Origin: Trichomonas tenax
Lineage: Eukaryota > Parabasalia > Trichomonadida > Trichomonadidae
NCBI GenBank assembly: GCA_023091735.1
Contig: JALKBU010000014.1
Span: 62,001 to 126,000, forward strand
Length of the DNA stretch: 64,000 nucleotides
Reading direction: 5' to 3'
In this document: piece by piece, positions 30,585 through 40,529 of the stretch
Position numbering within the stretch: the first letter of the stretch is position 1
How the letters are laid out: each line of letters begins with the position of its first letter
Notes under the pieces: generated by a model
Told to the model about the DNA's origin: nothing
The model's input: the letters and a program-made list of their open reading frames with translations, nothing else
Databases searched by the model: none
Made by a program: the position numbers and the translations under genes

Positions 30585-31222
30585 ATTAATTTTACATAAT
30601 TATAATTTCACAAACATTCAATTTAAAAAATCAATAAAGAATTTTGATGGAGTATTACTTCATGGATCCTGAATTCAGATTCAATGAATTAATTCCATTT
30701 GATTCACATTATTTCTTGTTTAGAAAAATGATTTTTTTTTTTAATTATGCAAACATAAAATATAAGAACGCAATATCGATGAAGATGAATAATTAGTCAA
30801 AAATTAAAAATTTAGTCATAAGGGAATCATTTCATACCATTTGAAGACAACATTGTCGCCACAACATCATTGTGATTCTTGGTCGCTATTTGGAAGTTCA
30901 TTAGCATCTATTGTGTATTATTATAGCAGTCATATTCTTTATAATTCTATAATCATTGCACATGATGTAGAGCAAATTCTGCCTCAAATTGGGTTTACAA
31001 ACGTTGAATGCAAGTTTACGACTCTCTTTAGACAATTTTTGACATAATTGAGTCCCTTTTGATGAACCTTCTTGTTGAAGCTTGATTATTATGCACATCT
31101 CTAATCAGTTGCTAAGGTTTATATTCTATAAGATGCCCATCAATGCTTTAATATTAAGCTTTTTCAACTTTATGAAAATGCTCAAAAGTAATCAGATAAA
31201 ATCAAGTCATAAATAAACAATT
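30585..31222. other. AT-rich intergenic DNA
   Basis: No gene is supported between the tail-anchored protein's promoter and the 3' end of the coiled-coil gene. Short readings at 30841-31098 on both strands have no motif. Confidence 0.5.
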
Positions 31223-34090
31223 TTACTGGTTAAACAATATAAAGGTGACGACATCTTCAATATTATCGCTTTCTTCGAGACCTAAAAGGCTTCTTAGCTT
31301 TTTATCTTCTTCACGCAATTTATTCAGTTGTAAACTTGCTGAATTTACAATATCTTTGATCTTATTCATGTCCAATTTAGTTCTTGCATCATAGAACTGC
31401 TTAAATCCCGACCCAATGACTCCGAAAATTTCTCTTAAGTCTCCTTCGTGCTGAACTCTGATTTGATCCATTTCTTGTGTAAAATTCTCAGATAAATTCG
31501 ATTTCTCGGCTTCTAATTTCGTTTGTATGTGTTTAACTTCTGTCGCCAAACGCTGCTTTGCTTCATTAAACATTTCATTCATTGTATCTCTGTCTTCTTC
31601 AGTTTGTTTGACTTGCTTTTGCAATCTTTTCATTGTTGTTTGGATCTTTGTGAGTTTCATGTTTAATGAAGCAATTTCCAGCTGAAGATCATCATTCTCC
31701 TTCGAAGATGTCTCCAATTTCTTCTTGTACTCATCAACGAGATTCCTGCTTGAATCAGTTTCATTTGTTTCTGGAACAATTTTGTTGTTCTTGGACATAT
31801 TCAGATCTCTAATTTCTGCTTTCAGTTTCTTGTTTGCTTGTTTCTTTTCTTGTAAGTTTTTGCTCATTACTTCTATTGCTTCGAGATATTCATTGTTTGA
31901 TTCTTCCAACTCTTTGATGCGATTCTCCAAAACTCTCTTTACTTTATCGAATTTCTTTTTCGCTAAACTATTGAGGAAATCAGCTTCATCTTTGTTCTTC
32001 TTATCTTCGTTTGCTTTGCTGTTCGCTTGGACTGCGAGTTTCTGATTTGCTGCTTGTAACAATATTTTCTGTTCGTAAACAGTTTTCGTTAATTCATTTA
32101 CTTTTTCTGCAAGAGATTGATTCGACTGATTATCGTTTGATAATTCATCAATTCGATCTTTAAGTTGTTGATTTTCTTCAACCAATGCTTTGACTTGTCC
32201 CAACAATCTCGATATTTCATTGCTTTTAATCAAAATATCTTTGCCTTTTTCAACAATTTGATTTTCAAGATCTTCTTTTTCTCTTTTCATTGAATTATAT
32301 TCCTTGATCTTGTTTGATTCAGATGAAAGCATATCCATTTCAATCTGCTTCTGTTTGAGCTTAGAAAACTCCTCTTTAACATTTGCTAAATATTGATCTT
32401 TGCAATTTATAATTTCATTTAATGTCCGAAGAGGTGTTTTCAATAATGAGCTGATTTCTGCCATAAGTTTGCATAATATATCGCTTTTGATCAACTCAAC
32501 TTCAAGAGCCGTGTTTGCTGAAGATAATTCAGCTTCATAGAACTTTGATGTGCAAACAAGCGTTTCACAAATCTTCTGAGAAAGTGGCTTTTCTTTGCAA
32601 GTAACAATTTGTTGAATTAAGTTTTTGAGCTCAGGGAGAGGTCCGAATGTCGTCCAAGCACAAATAGGAATAACTTCAGGCTTTTGCTTATTCATTTCTT
32701 CAGTTAGCTTAGCGTTATCTTCTTTGAGTGCTGTGTTATGACTTTCTGAATCTTTCAACATCGAAGAAATCTTTGCATTGTTTTCTTTCTCTTTCTTAAG
32801 CTGATCATTGAGTTTGCTGTTTTCATTTTCGAAATTTTCAATCGTGTGATTGAGTTTCTCTGTGTTATTATTCATTTCGTCGATTTTGAAGTTAATTGAT
32901 TTAATATTCTTGTGAAGAGAATCGATTTCGTCAGCATCTTGAAGAGATTTTTGTGACATTTCTTTAATTATTTCGTCTTTCATTGTTGATTGCTTCTTTT
33001 CTGTTTCAATTGAACGATTTAATTGATCAATGTCGAATTTCATGCGTTCTATTTTTTCATTTGCTGTTCTTGCTTCTTTGTGGGCCTGGGAAAGCGCTTT
33101 CTTTATGTTTGAAGATTCGTTTACAGCTATATTTGTATATTCGTCAAATTCTTGTAATTTTGAAACGAGTTGTTCATTCTTTGATTTATAAGACTTCAAT
33201 TTCTTCTTGAGTTCTGAGTTTTCAGCCCTCAAATTTTCGATTATTCCATTGAGATTATCAACTTCTGTTTTATCATCTAAAAGATTTTGAATTGAGTCGA
33301 TTCTCTTTTGCAATTCATCATTTTTCTGCTTCAAATCCTTGTTTTCTGCCGATATTTTACCATATTTATCTCGCAAATTTGTCAATTTATTGCAATTATC
33401 TTCAGTCATGTTATTTATCTTGTTTATGAAGTCCTTTTTTGATTCGGTAAGCTGATTGTTGCTGTTATTTAGTTGTTTTCGCAGACTTTCTACTTGGTCT
33501 CGTAAATCAACGTTTTCTTTTGTAATTCGTTCGAGTATATCATCTTTAACTTGGTTGAACTGCTTACATGTGTTGATGTTTCTGAAAATATCCGGTATAT
33601 CCTGTTCAATTTCTTGTAGATTCGCGAAATTTTTAGCAAAAATTGTATTCCAGTGTTTAACAAAGGAATTAACGTTATTTTCGAACAATTTTATGTCATC
33701 ATCTCGTTGAGATAAGTCTCTTGAAAGCTTAGAAACTTGAGATTTGAGATTTTCGATTTGTTTCTTTTGTTCATCGTTATTTTGTGCAACAGATATAGAT
33801 CTGAACATTGAAGCATCTTTTGCGTTCTTCTCTCTTCCTAATTGTTCCTCTAAATCAGAAGTCCTCTTCTGCTCAATCTGCAGCAATTTTTGGGTGTTCT
33901 GCAGGTCCACCTTGTATGATGCGACGCTTTCAGTGAGTGCCTGGTTCTCTTGAAGAACTTTTTCGAAATCTATTTGCAAAACATGATTAGAGCTGTAATC
34001 AATCTCACTGTCGATGTTGAATGAATAGTCCTGATGGTCCACATTGTTCTTGAACAATCTTTGAGCGTTTGTATTGCTGTAATCAGACAT
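31223..34090 (-). CDS. Long coiled-coil protein
   Basis: A protein of 955 residues from the ATG at 34090 (MSDYSNTNAQ); the frame runs upstream to a TTG at 34126. Nearly the whole length is heptad-repeat coiled coil rich in Lys, Glu, Asn and Gln. A predicted globular break near the middle (about residues 470-570) contains VIPICAWTTFGPLPELKNLIQQI and several Cys. There is no signal, membrane segment or nucleotide-binding motif. Such proteins in trichomonads include cytoskeletal filament, costa, centrosomal and golgin-like components; the sequence does not decide among them. Two TGACATGTAAA motifs (34384-34394 and 34440-34450) lie about 300-350 bases upstream. Confidence 0.85.
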   Translation of the reverse strand: MSDYSNTNAQRLFKNNVDHQDYSFNIDSEIDYSSNHVLQIDFEKVLQENQALTESVASYKVDLQNTQKLLQIEQKRTSDLEEQLGREKNAKDASMFRSISVAQNNDEQKKQIENLKSQVSKLSRDLSQRDDDIKLFENNVNSFVKHWNTIFAKNFANLQEIEQDIPDIFRNINTCKQFNQVKDDILERITKENVDLRDQVESLRKQLNNSNNQLTESKKDFINKINNMTEDNCNKLTNLRDKYGKISAENKDLKQKNDELQKRIDSIQNLLDDKTEVDNLNGIIENLRAENSELKKKLKSYKSKNEQLVSKLQEFDEYTNIAVNESSNIKKALSQAHKEARTANEKIERMKFDIDQLNRSIETEKKQSTMKDEIIKEMSQKSLQDADEIDSLHKNIKSINFKIDEMNNNTEKLNHTIENFENENSKLNDQLKKEKENNAKISSMLKDSESHNTALKEDNAKLTEEMNKQKPEVIPICAWTTFGPLPELKNLIQQIVTCKEKPLSQKICETLVCTSKFYEAELSSANTALEVELIKSDILCKLMAEISSLLKTPLRTLNEIINCKDQYLANVKEEFSKLKQKQIEMDMLSSESNKIKEYNSMKREKEDLENQIVEKGKDILIKSNEISRLLGQVKALVEENQQLKDRIDELSNDNQSNQSLAEKVNELTKTVYEQKILLQAANQKLAVQANSKANEDKKNKDEADFLNSLAKKKFDKVKRVLENRIKELEESNNEYLEAIEVMSKNLQEKKQANKKLKAEIRDLNMSKNNKIVPETNETDSSRNLVDEYKKKLETSSKENDDLQLEIASLNMKLTKIQTTMKRLQKQVKQTEEDRDTMNEMFNEAKQRLATEVKHIQTKLEAEKSNLSENFTQEMDQIRVQHEGDLREIFGVIGSGFKQFYDARTKLDMNKIKDIVNSASLQLNKLREEDKKLRSLLGLEESDNIEDVVTFILFNQ

Positions 34091-34383
34091 ATTCAAAGAT
34101 TTTGGAAAATTTTTAAACGGATACAAAAATCATTCGTATTTCTTCAATATTGAAAATATACATTCACTAGGGTGTGTATATCAAATTATCCAAAGATTTA
34201 TAACGAATTTCTTTTCTATAACTTTGATTTCACAATTTGATACAAGTTCATAACAATACAATGAAAAACATAAAGGTTTACGATATAGTGATGCCATAAA
34301 GGAAAATGAAAGATTCTAAAATGACTTTAATGTGTCACATACCGAAAGTTGTTATGAAAGAGTGACACAAAAGTGATATTATC

Positions 34384-34450
34384 TGACATGTAAAGTTATC
34401 AGAATCTCTTGTTTTATGTGTCAAAATATTAATATTTTTTGACATGTAAA
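34384..34450 (-). promoter_or_regulatory. Two TTTACATGTCA sites upstream of the coiled-coil gene
   Basis: Exact TGACATGTAAA copies at 34384-34394 and 34440-34450 read as TTTACATGTCA on the gene's strand, 56 bases apart. Confidence 0.45.
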
Positions 34451-34653
34451 GTCCTATAATCATTCAATTTATGTATTAATTTTTATTTCAAAATCGCGTC
34501 TGACGGGAAGAACTGGGGACTACATTGACACAGGTACCTCGCATGTTAGTAGCTAAACTCACAGATCTTCCTTTCATACGCCATCATTAAGAAATCAAAG
34601 ATTTCCACTTCAGAATGCCTCTGAAGAGCAAAATTAAATGCTTGTTTGGGACA

Positions 34654-34787
34654 GGTACCCAAGGTGCTAGCAATCCGGTCCACAATTCTTCCTTTCAGAA
34701 GCATTCTGTAGAGTAAATCGCTGATTATTTCGAAGATCGAGTCTGAAAGGAAGAACTGTGGACCGGATTGCTAGCACCTTGGGTACC
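34654..34787. repeat. 46-bp near-perfect inverted repeat (large hairpin)
   Basis: The left arm 34654-34699 (GGTACCCAAGGTGCTAGCAA...) and right arm 34742-34787 are complements with one mismatch, around a 42-base loop. A diverged relative of the arm (GGGAAGAACTGGGGAC..., and CAGATCTTCCTTTC) occurs just upstream at about 34505-34590, so the element may have duplicated. The arms are GC-rich for this genome and non-coding. It could be a foldback transposon or a structured or small-RNA precursor. Confidence 0.85.
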
Positions 34788-35332
34788 AATGCCAATGAAG
34801 CACTTAATTTTTCTTTTCAAAGTAAATTTAAACAAATATAGGATATCATTCTTCCAATAATCATTTATAATCTCATGCCATGTAAATATTTATTTGTTGA
34901 ATATTCATGTTTACATGTCAGAAAATATCACTTTTATGTTACTTTTTCATGACAACTTTCGCCATGCAACAGTTTTTCTATTAGCTTGACATGCCTAGTG
35001 TTTATATTTATCATTAACTCATACAGCATAGTTATTTTACACGTAAAGTGACTGATAAATTGCCATGTAAGACATTCAAAAGGCCAGTTATTTTTTTAAG
35101 GTGAAAAATCAACTACATTATGTCAATTTGAAATTCCATAAAATACTAAATTGTGCTTTGAACACAAGCGATTTTTTGGAGGCTATATATGCATCATTCT
35201 TGAATGCTGGCATCTCAAAAATTCGAGAAAATAAAGCTGGGGGTGATCCGAAACGGTTACATCGGTCCCTTAAAAGTGCCATTATAGTAATATTGGACTT
35301 CCTTATTTCAACCAATTGCAAGATTCCTCAGA
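34788..35332. other. AT-rich DNA with ACATG-type motifs
   Basis: It holds TTTACATGTCA at 34910-34920 and TTTACACGTAAA at about 35037-35048. The 78-codon reading at 35101-35337 starts with GTG and is not called, but a neighbouring frame leads into the PF12810 fragment. Confidence 0.45.
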
Positions 35333-35578
35333 TATAGCTTTAACAGTGAATATGGGACTCCGAAAGTCACATTTGGAGCATCCAGCGCATTATTTGAGTA
35401 TCCATGCATAAGTTTAGACAATTGTTCATATTATGAAGTGAATCTACAACCTTCTAAATATAAAATAGAATGCTGGGGTTCCTGCGCAAATAATGGCAAA
35501 GGCTCGTATCCAAGAGGATATATTCATTTAAATTCATCAACAACTTTTTCCTTTATATTGGTTCATCTCAAAAAATAA
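35333..35578 (+). pseudogene. Fragment of a glycine-rich (PF12810-like) protein gene
   Basis: The frame reads GTPKVTFGASSALFEYPC, then NCSYYEVNLQPSKYKIECWGSC, then KGSYPRGYIHLNSSTTFSFIL, and stops at LKK. This is the N-terminal motif order of the trichomonad-expanded glycine-rich family (F-YPC ... C-YYE-L--G-Y-FECWG ... G-Y--G---L). It lacks an ATG and the downstream glycine-rich body, so it is a remnant. The same family is broken again at 46862-48121. Confidence 0.65.
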
Positions 35579-36658
35579 ATTGCTAAGCTATACAATAAAC
35601 GCTGTGTACAATGTCACATTATCAATGGCAATCTTATAAGAGCAGTTTTATCAACTAATACCAAATTATTTTGTACGTATTCTTTTTTGTTTTTTCTACT
35701 TGCTTAAGAATATAAAAACGTATGAATGTAAGTATATGCATATATAAGTATAGCATTTATGCCACATTATGATATTTATAAAGATATTGATTCAAGATTG
35801 CACGCATTATTGTTGATTTAGCAACTAATTTGCACGGTTTTCGAAACTTCTAGTGAAATAGCATGAATTTGGGTCTAAGCAATTTTGAGTGTTGTTTTTA
35901 CCCAAAACCCTTCTCATGTTGGATTTTCCATTTTTTGTGGAAAAGTGACAACTGGCTGTACCCCCTTAACGTACAGTAAATTTTATTTTCGAATAAAAAT
36001 AAGACCATTTGATTAACAATAGTATGTACATTATATATACAAAATATCTAGAAAATCGCCACATGAGATTTTTAACTGATCAAAAATTATTTTTATTTTT
36101 TACTTTCATAATTTTACGCCGCAAAACAAAGAATAATCAGAAAATAATAAATAGGGAATAATATACTTTACTATGGGAATATATTGCTACAAAAAATAAT
36201 ATAATTTCTGGTATGGTTTTTCCATATGGATCTGACACTGGAACAAACCCTAAGTTTCACTCTTTTAGATGACTTTGTCTTCATCGCTGAGACCAACAGC
36301 CACGCTTAGCAAGCATTTTGAAATCGTTTAATAAATTTGATCATTTTATGCTAAAGAAGAAGCTTCTGGGATTAATTATCGTACCTTTTGCAATGTTCAT
36401 GTTAGCAAGAATACTATGGCAAAAGATTGTAAACCCTGTCTTTGTTGGTGAGCGAAAACGTAACTTTCTTTGTTCCCATGAAATAATGCGACGATAGAAA
36501 AAGTAAAGTCCAACACGAAACACTTCCACAAAAATGACATGGTCAAACCCTCAATTCTCACTTTTTTCCCTTCAAATGTAATGTAAACATAAGAAAAAAT
36601 CTGATGTTTTGTGGAACACTTTCGTGCAACTCCATATTGGAGGCTCAAATAGTAATTT
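35579..36658. other. Intergenic DNA with a dispersed repeat and transposon 3' flank
   Basis: It contains repeat copy B (35965-36070). Short overlapping minus-strand readings at 36341-36658 lie downstream of the mariner transposase stop and probably represent the decayed 3' flank of that element. Confidence 0.5.
35965..36070 (+). repeat. Dispersed repeat, about 105 bp (copy B)
   Basis: It matches 18122-18225 from CTTAACGTACAGTAAATTTT through ACATGAGATT with scattered substitutions and a 2-base TA expansion. The copies are 17.8 kb apart in the same orientation. Confidence 0.8.
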
Positions 36659-36880
36659 TTAGTAGTTAATTTGGTTGCCGTTGGCTTCGACGCAGGCGCA
36701 CAACCTAGTGTCCATCGATGTACAGAGATGCTGGAGTAATTCGTCGCTGATATTATCCCAGACTTGACGAACGCAGACTTCGAAAGCATCAGCTGTGGTT
36801 GCGTGCATCTCGGCGACGCGATCCACGTGGATCTTCTTTATTGCCCAGATATCTCGAATCTGAGATAGGGTCGCGCCCAA
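36659..36880 (-). pseudogene. Mariner-family transposase, C-terminal remnant
   Basis: The frame reads SQIRDIWAIKKIHV, TADAFEVCVRQVWDNISDELLQHLCTSMDTRLCACVEANGNQINY and stops. This is the C-terminal tail of DDE mariner-type transposases: NPIE-x-W-S-x-I-K, then W-x-x-I-S ... L-x-x-S-M-x-x-R-x-x-x-V-x-x-x-x-G ... Y. The catalytic core and the N-terminal helix-turn-helix are absent; upstream sequence (36881-37060) is non-coding. It is therefore a truncated, inactive copy. It is 0.8 kb from a MITE whose TA-flanked ends are mariner-like. Confidence 0.75.
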
Positions 36881-37717
36881 TCACAAATAGAATAAGATAT
36901 TATCGTTAATTCTAAAAAAGAGTTTTAATTTTCAAAATTTCGAGATTTTTGAAATGAAAACATTTTTATTCAAATTTTCTTTAATTCATGCTTAGATCAG
37001 TGTAAATATGATAATTCTTTCAATATTTTGCTATCAAAACTTGAATCATATTTTGAGAATTTTATTTTGCTCATTTTTCTGGCAATTCTTGGCTGGAAAT
37101 TTCCAAGGAAAATGTGACAATCACAATGAAGATGGTAAAATTGCACGAAAACATAGTGCTCCTAAATCTATAACGAGCTGTTGATTTAAAAACACGAAAA
37201 CTCATGAATTTTTGTCCAGTAAATAATTTATTTGACAAAAAACTATAAAAAAGAAGGTTATTTTGTCTGGAAGATTGCAAAAATGTAAATAAGGAGAATT
37301 CCAAAATATTTTCCAGATTTGTATCACTGGGGCAATGGTTTAAACTATGTTTCATATCGTTTTCAAATATTTTAGATCAAACGTGCTTCATATCAATTTT
37401 TTATCGTAAACGGTTATTCATACAAAACATAAATTGAATATGCGGCATCTTAATTTCGTGTTTTATATATTAAGATATACTACCCAAATAATTTGATCCT
37501 TCTTCAAAATAACGGATAAATTATTGACACACACAAAACTAAAATTTAACACGATATTTGCAACCACTACAGTCTAGTAATACAATATCTATAGAAAAAA
37601 TTTTAACCTACGTCAAAAGTCAAAAATTATATGATATCTATGATTCCGATGCTATTGCAATTCTAAATATAACAAAAAAAAACATAACTGTGATGAAAAA
37701 TAGAAAAAATCTTTTTC
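36881..37717. other. AT-rich intergenic DNA
   Basis: No supported gene. A 94-codon minus-strand reading at 37071-37355 and a plus reading from 37558 into the MITE have no recognisable motif. Confidence 0.45.
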
Positions 37718-38316
37718 AGAAATGTATCAACTCTGGGGTCAGAACCAGATCAAACATGTATGGGCAAATATAACTCTTATGTGATAACATATATAATTGT
37801 AGTGTTAAACATATATAATATCGTTTCATATTTTTCATTAACAATTTGATATCAGCTTATTATTGAATAAATAGCAATATTTATTATAAATATATCACAT
37901 GCCAACAACATAGTAACATATTACAAATAATACAAGCTCCTAATTGAATAATTGTTCAGTATCTTAATTTATAAATACACGAAATCATTGCGGAGACGAC
38001 AATATACATAGATGCATGCGCATATTACATGTTTTTAATGTGATACAGCAACTTATACTCATAGCCTCCCAATGAATTTGCTGAAATTATTGACTAATAG
38101 AAATAAAGTGTTCAAAAATAAAAACGATGGAAAAATAATTAGCATCATATATACTATTTTATTAATGCAAACAGTGTCAAATAAATTGTGAAAAACGTGA
38201 CTTTTAACCTTATTCACTTTTTAAAATATGGTTTATTAGCACATTTACATAATGGTAATGCTAATTTTGCCAGTTTTGGTCGCTAAAAACCAAATTTGAG
38301 AGTTAAAACACATCTC
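37718..38316. mobile_element. Mariner-like MITE, copy 2 (about 600 bp)
   Basis: It matches copy 1 (9941-10540) over nearly its full length, from AGAAATGTATCAACTCTGGG to GAGAGTTAAAACACATCTC, with scattered substitutions. The terminal repeats are eroded and the TA flanks are no longer clear, so this copy is older or more damaged. Its right end is about 40 bases before the first readable codon of the broken kinase at 38353. Confidence 0.85.
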
Positions 38317-38352
38317 CTTTTCAATAAGCTTATTGAATATTTTTTTTTCTAA

Positions 38353-39218
38353 AAATTAAAAATACAGGAAAGCTTACATAAACATGGAAATACTTATAAC
38401 AATCCCATTGGACAAGGATGCTTCGGATCCTGTCATCTCGTTACTAGCATGAAATACGGCAATTCGTCTGCAAAGTTTTAAATCGTTCAAATCTGAATGG
38501 TGACAATGTATCTTCGTTCCATAGAGAAGTCTCAACATTAAGTAACCTTGATCATCCAAATATTATACAGATTTATGATATTTTCCAAGAAGACGGTCTT
38601 ATGTTCATTATCTTGGAATATTGCTCGGGCGGAACATTAAAGGATATGATAGATCTGTACCACGGCGTTAAGGGCCCAATATTATATGATTACACGAAAC
38701 AAATAGTACAAGCACTAAAATATGTTCATTCTAAGGGCTACGCCCATAACGACATAAAACCAGCCAATGTTTTCATCACATCTTACGGGAAGCTCAAACT
38801 CGCTGACTTCGGACTAACAGAGCACTGCGTCATCGACACAGACAAGTTTACTGGCTCATTTGATTATATGGCGCCAGAAGTTGTGACGAAATTGCCTCAT
38901 GACCCAATAAAATCGGATATATGGTCGTTTGTCGTCACTCTCTATCAGCTTGCTTCTGGAGAACTTCCGTTCGGAGCGACAAATGTTTCCAAACTCATGT
39001 ACAAGATTAAAATGGGATATGAAAAGATTCCTTGGGTCTCCAACACAATGAGCTCTATCATAAAAATGTGTTTGCAGAAAGATCCATCGAAGCGTCCAAC
39101 GATCGAACGAATTGAATCAATTATCAACGAATCTCTTGACTTTGACTGCAAGGAACCGGAAAACACGGCTCCAATCAAGAGATTATCCTCTTATGTTTGT
39201 TCCAAGGAAAAAGCTTAA
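38353..39218 (+). pseudogene. Protein kinase with lost start and one frameshift in the N-lobe
   Basis: The first frame (38353 to about 38460) has no Met and contains the glycine loop GQGCFGSCHLV. A 1-base deletion near 38464 shifts to the second frame, which continues with the strand-3 lysine (VCKVLNR), HREVSTLSNLDHPNIIQIYD, the hinge ILEYCSGG, the catalytic loop YAHNDIKPAN (HND for HRD), DFG, the MAPE motif, SDIWSFVVTLYQ and a complete C-lobe to the stop. All catalytic residues are there, but not in one frame. The 5' end is missing exactly where MITE copy 2 ends, suggesting that insertion removed the start. It resembles Ser/Thr kinases of the broad CAMK/NEK type expanded in trichomonads. An internal ATG at 38601 could only give a lobe without the ATP-binding loop. 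Confidence 0.8.
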
Positions 39219-39980
39219 TGTTATTCCAAAAGTTTTCTCATTCGGGGATGGAAAGCAAGGACCATTCTTTCTACGATAGATTGTTTGAATTGCGTTTATA
39301 TTATTCGATGTTCATTGTTTGTATATTTTCCTTGATCTAATGTTTTACTGCATTAGATCATGTTTCGTATGTAAATATCTTTTGTTTGTTGTTTAATTAC
39401 ATTTTTTACATGGAAGAGTCTAATTCATTGATGATATGAAATTTGAATCCAAAATATGAAATAAAAGACTATTCGTTTATGAATATGTTCTAAATTGAGC
39501 TGAATTAGCTTCTTCTCAAGTGGGTTAATGTTCAAAATCATATTTTATTTGAAATCTTCGTTATACAGCAAATATTCTATTTCCAATGCGATGTCATACT
39601 TAGCTCATATAGCATAACCATATTATATGACTTATTTAGATTGTCTTCATTCCAAAACAATATATGCATATTTATATTTTTAAAATTTTTCATTAACACA
39701 TCCTTTTAACCTTTGAGATAATAATGCATATATGGGTATATGAAATCTATAAGATATGCTATGATATATTTGTAATTTCAAATCCTGAATCAAAGATCAT
39801 TATCTAATTGAGCTCAGAACAAAGAAACAAAAAGCAAATGGACTGAGCTATGGTTTTGCAAAAGATATTATAACAATGAAAGTTCGAATCTGAAGGAAAA
39901 CACAAAATCAAAATGATTAGCCCCTGCAATATTTTTAAAGACCCCTTTATTAATTCGAAAAATATAAAAGTTTCAAGATA
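39219..39980. other. AT-rich intergenic DNA
   Basis: Nothing recognisable is seen in 760 bases. A weak TCAAG lies 6 bases before the next ATG in place of a proper Inr. Confidence 0.55.
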
Positions 39981-40280
39981 ATGGGTGCTATTTGCAGTTT
40001 ATGTAGTCAAGGTTCTCCTGATGCTTTACAAACAGATCCAAGAGCTGCACTTAGAGCTGGTGGATGTATTCGCGTTGAAAAGAACGTTACAGAGGATCCA
40101 CACGCTCCATTACTTACGAAATCGACAAATCCATTGCTTGAAAAAGAAACACAGATGCTTGATAAGGATTTAGATGCCCTGGTTGACCAAATGAGCGACG
40201 GAGGGGATGAACTTGGTGATCAAGATTTGGATATTTTCGATGGAGATGCTGAGGAGGAAGAAAATGTTAAGCGTGATTAA
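39981..40280 (+). CDS. Small acidic protein with dual acylation signal
   Basis: A protein of 99 residues. The N-terminus MGAICSLCSQ has Gly2 for N-myristoylation and Cys5 and Cys8 for palmitoylation, a typical plasma-membrane or endomembrane anchor. The middle (PLLTKSTNPLLEKETQMLDKDLDALVDQM) has hydrophobic heptad-like spacing, and the end is strongly acidic (GDQDLDIFDGDAEEEEN) before a basic KRD. I do not recognise a family. Its size, acylation and acidic tail recall small membrane-bound adaptors. Lipidation is inferred from the motif only. Confidence 0.75.
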   Translation: MGAICSLCSQGSPDALQTDPRAALRAGGCIRVEKNVTEDPHAPLLTKSTNPLLEKETQMLDKDLDALVDQMSDGGDELGDQDLDIFDGDAEEEENVKRD

Positions 40281-40529
40281 TTTTAATAATAGTTTTGTGT
40301 ATTGTATGCCAATAAATTCAATCTTATAAAATTATATTTCTCTCGTTTCAAGGGCTCAATCAAACGTTAACTACAGAAATTACATTGATCATAGTTTTCA
40401 ACTTTATGAAGTTTTCTTTATCAATTTTGAAATTTCAATATCGAAACTAAGATTCAGATAATTTAATCAACATAAGATAATACAATAACTAACAGCTTTA
40501 TAACTAGAAAAATGAAATTATATAAATTT

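Noticed and set aside
38374..38559. Minus-strand reading at the 5' end of the kinase
   Set aside because: It is the antisense shadow of the frameshifted kinase N-lobe.
39870..39900. GTTCGAATC resembling a tRNA T-loop
   Set aside because: No matching acceptor, D or anticodon stems could be folded around it.
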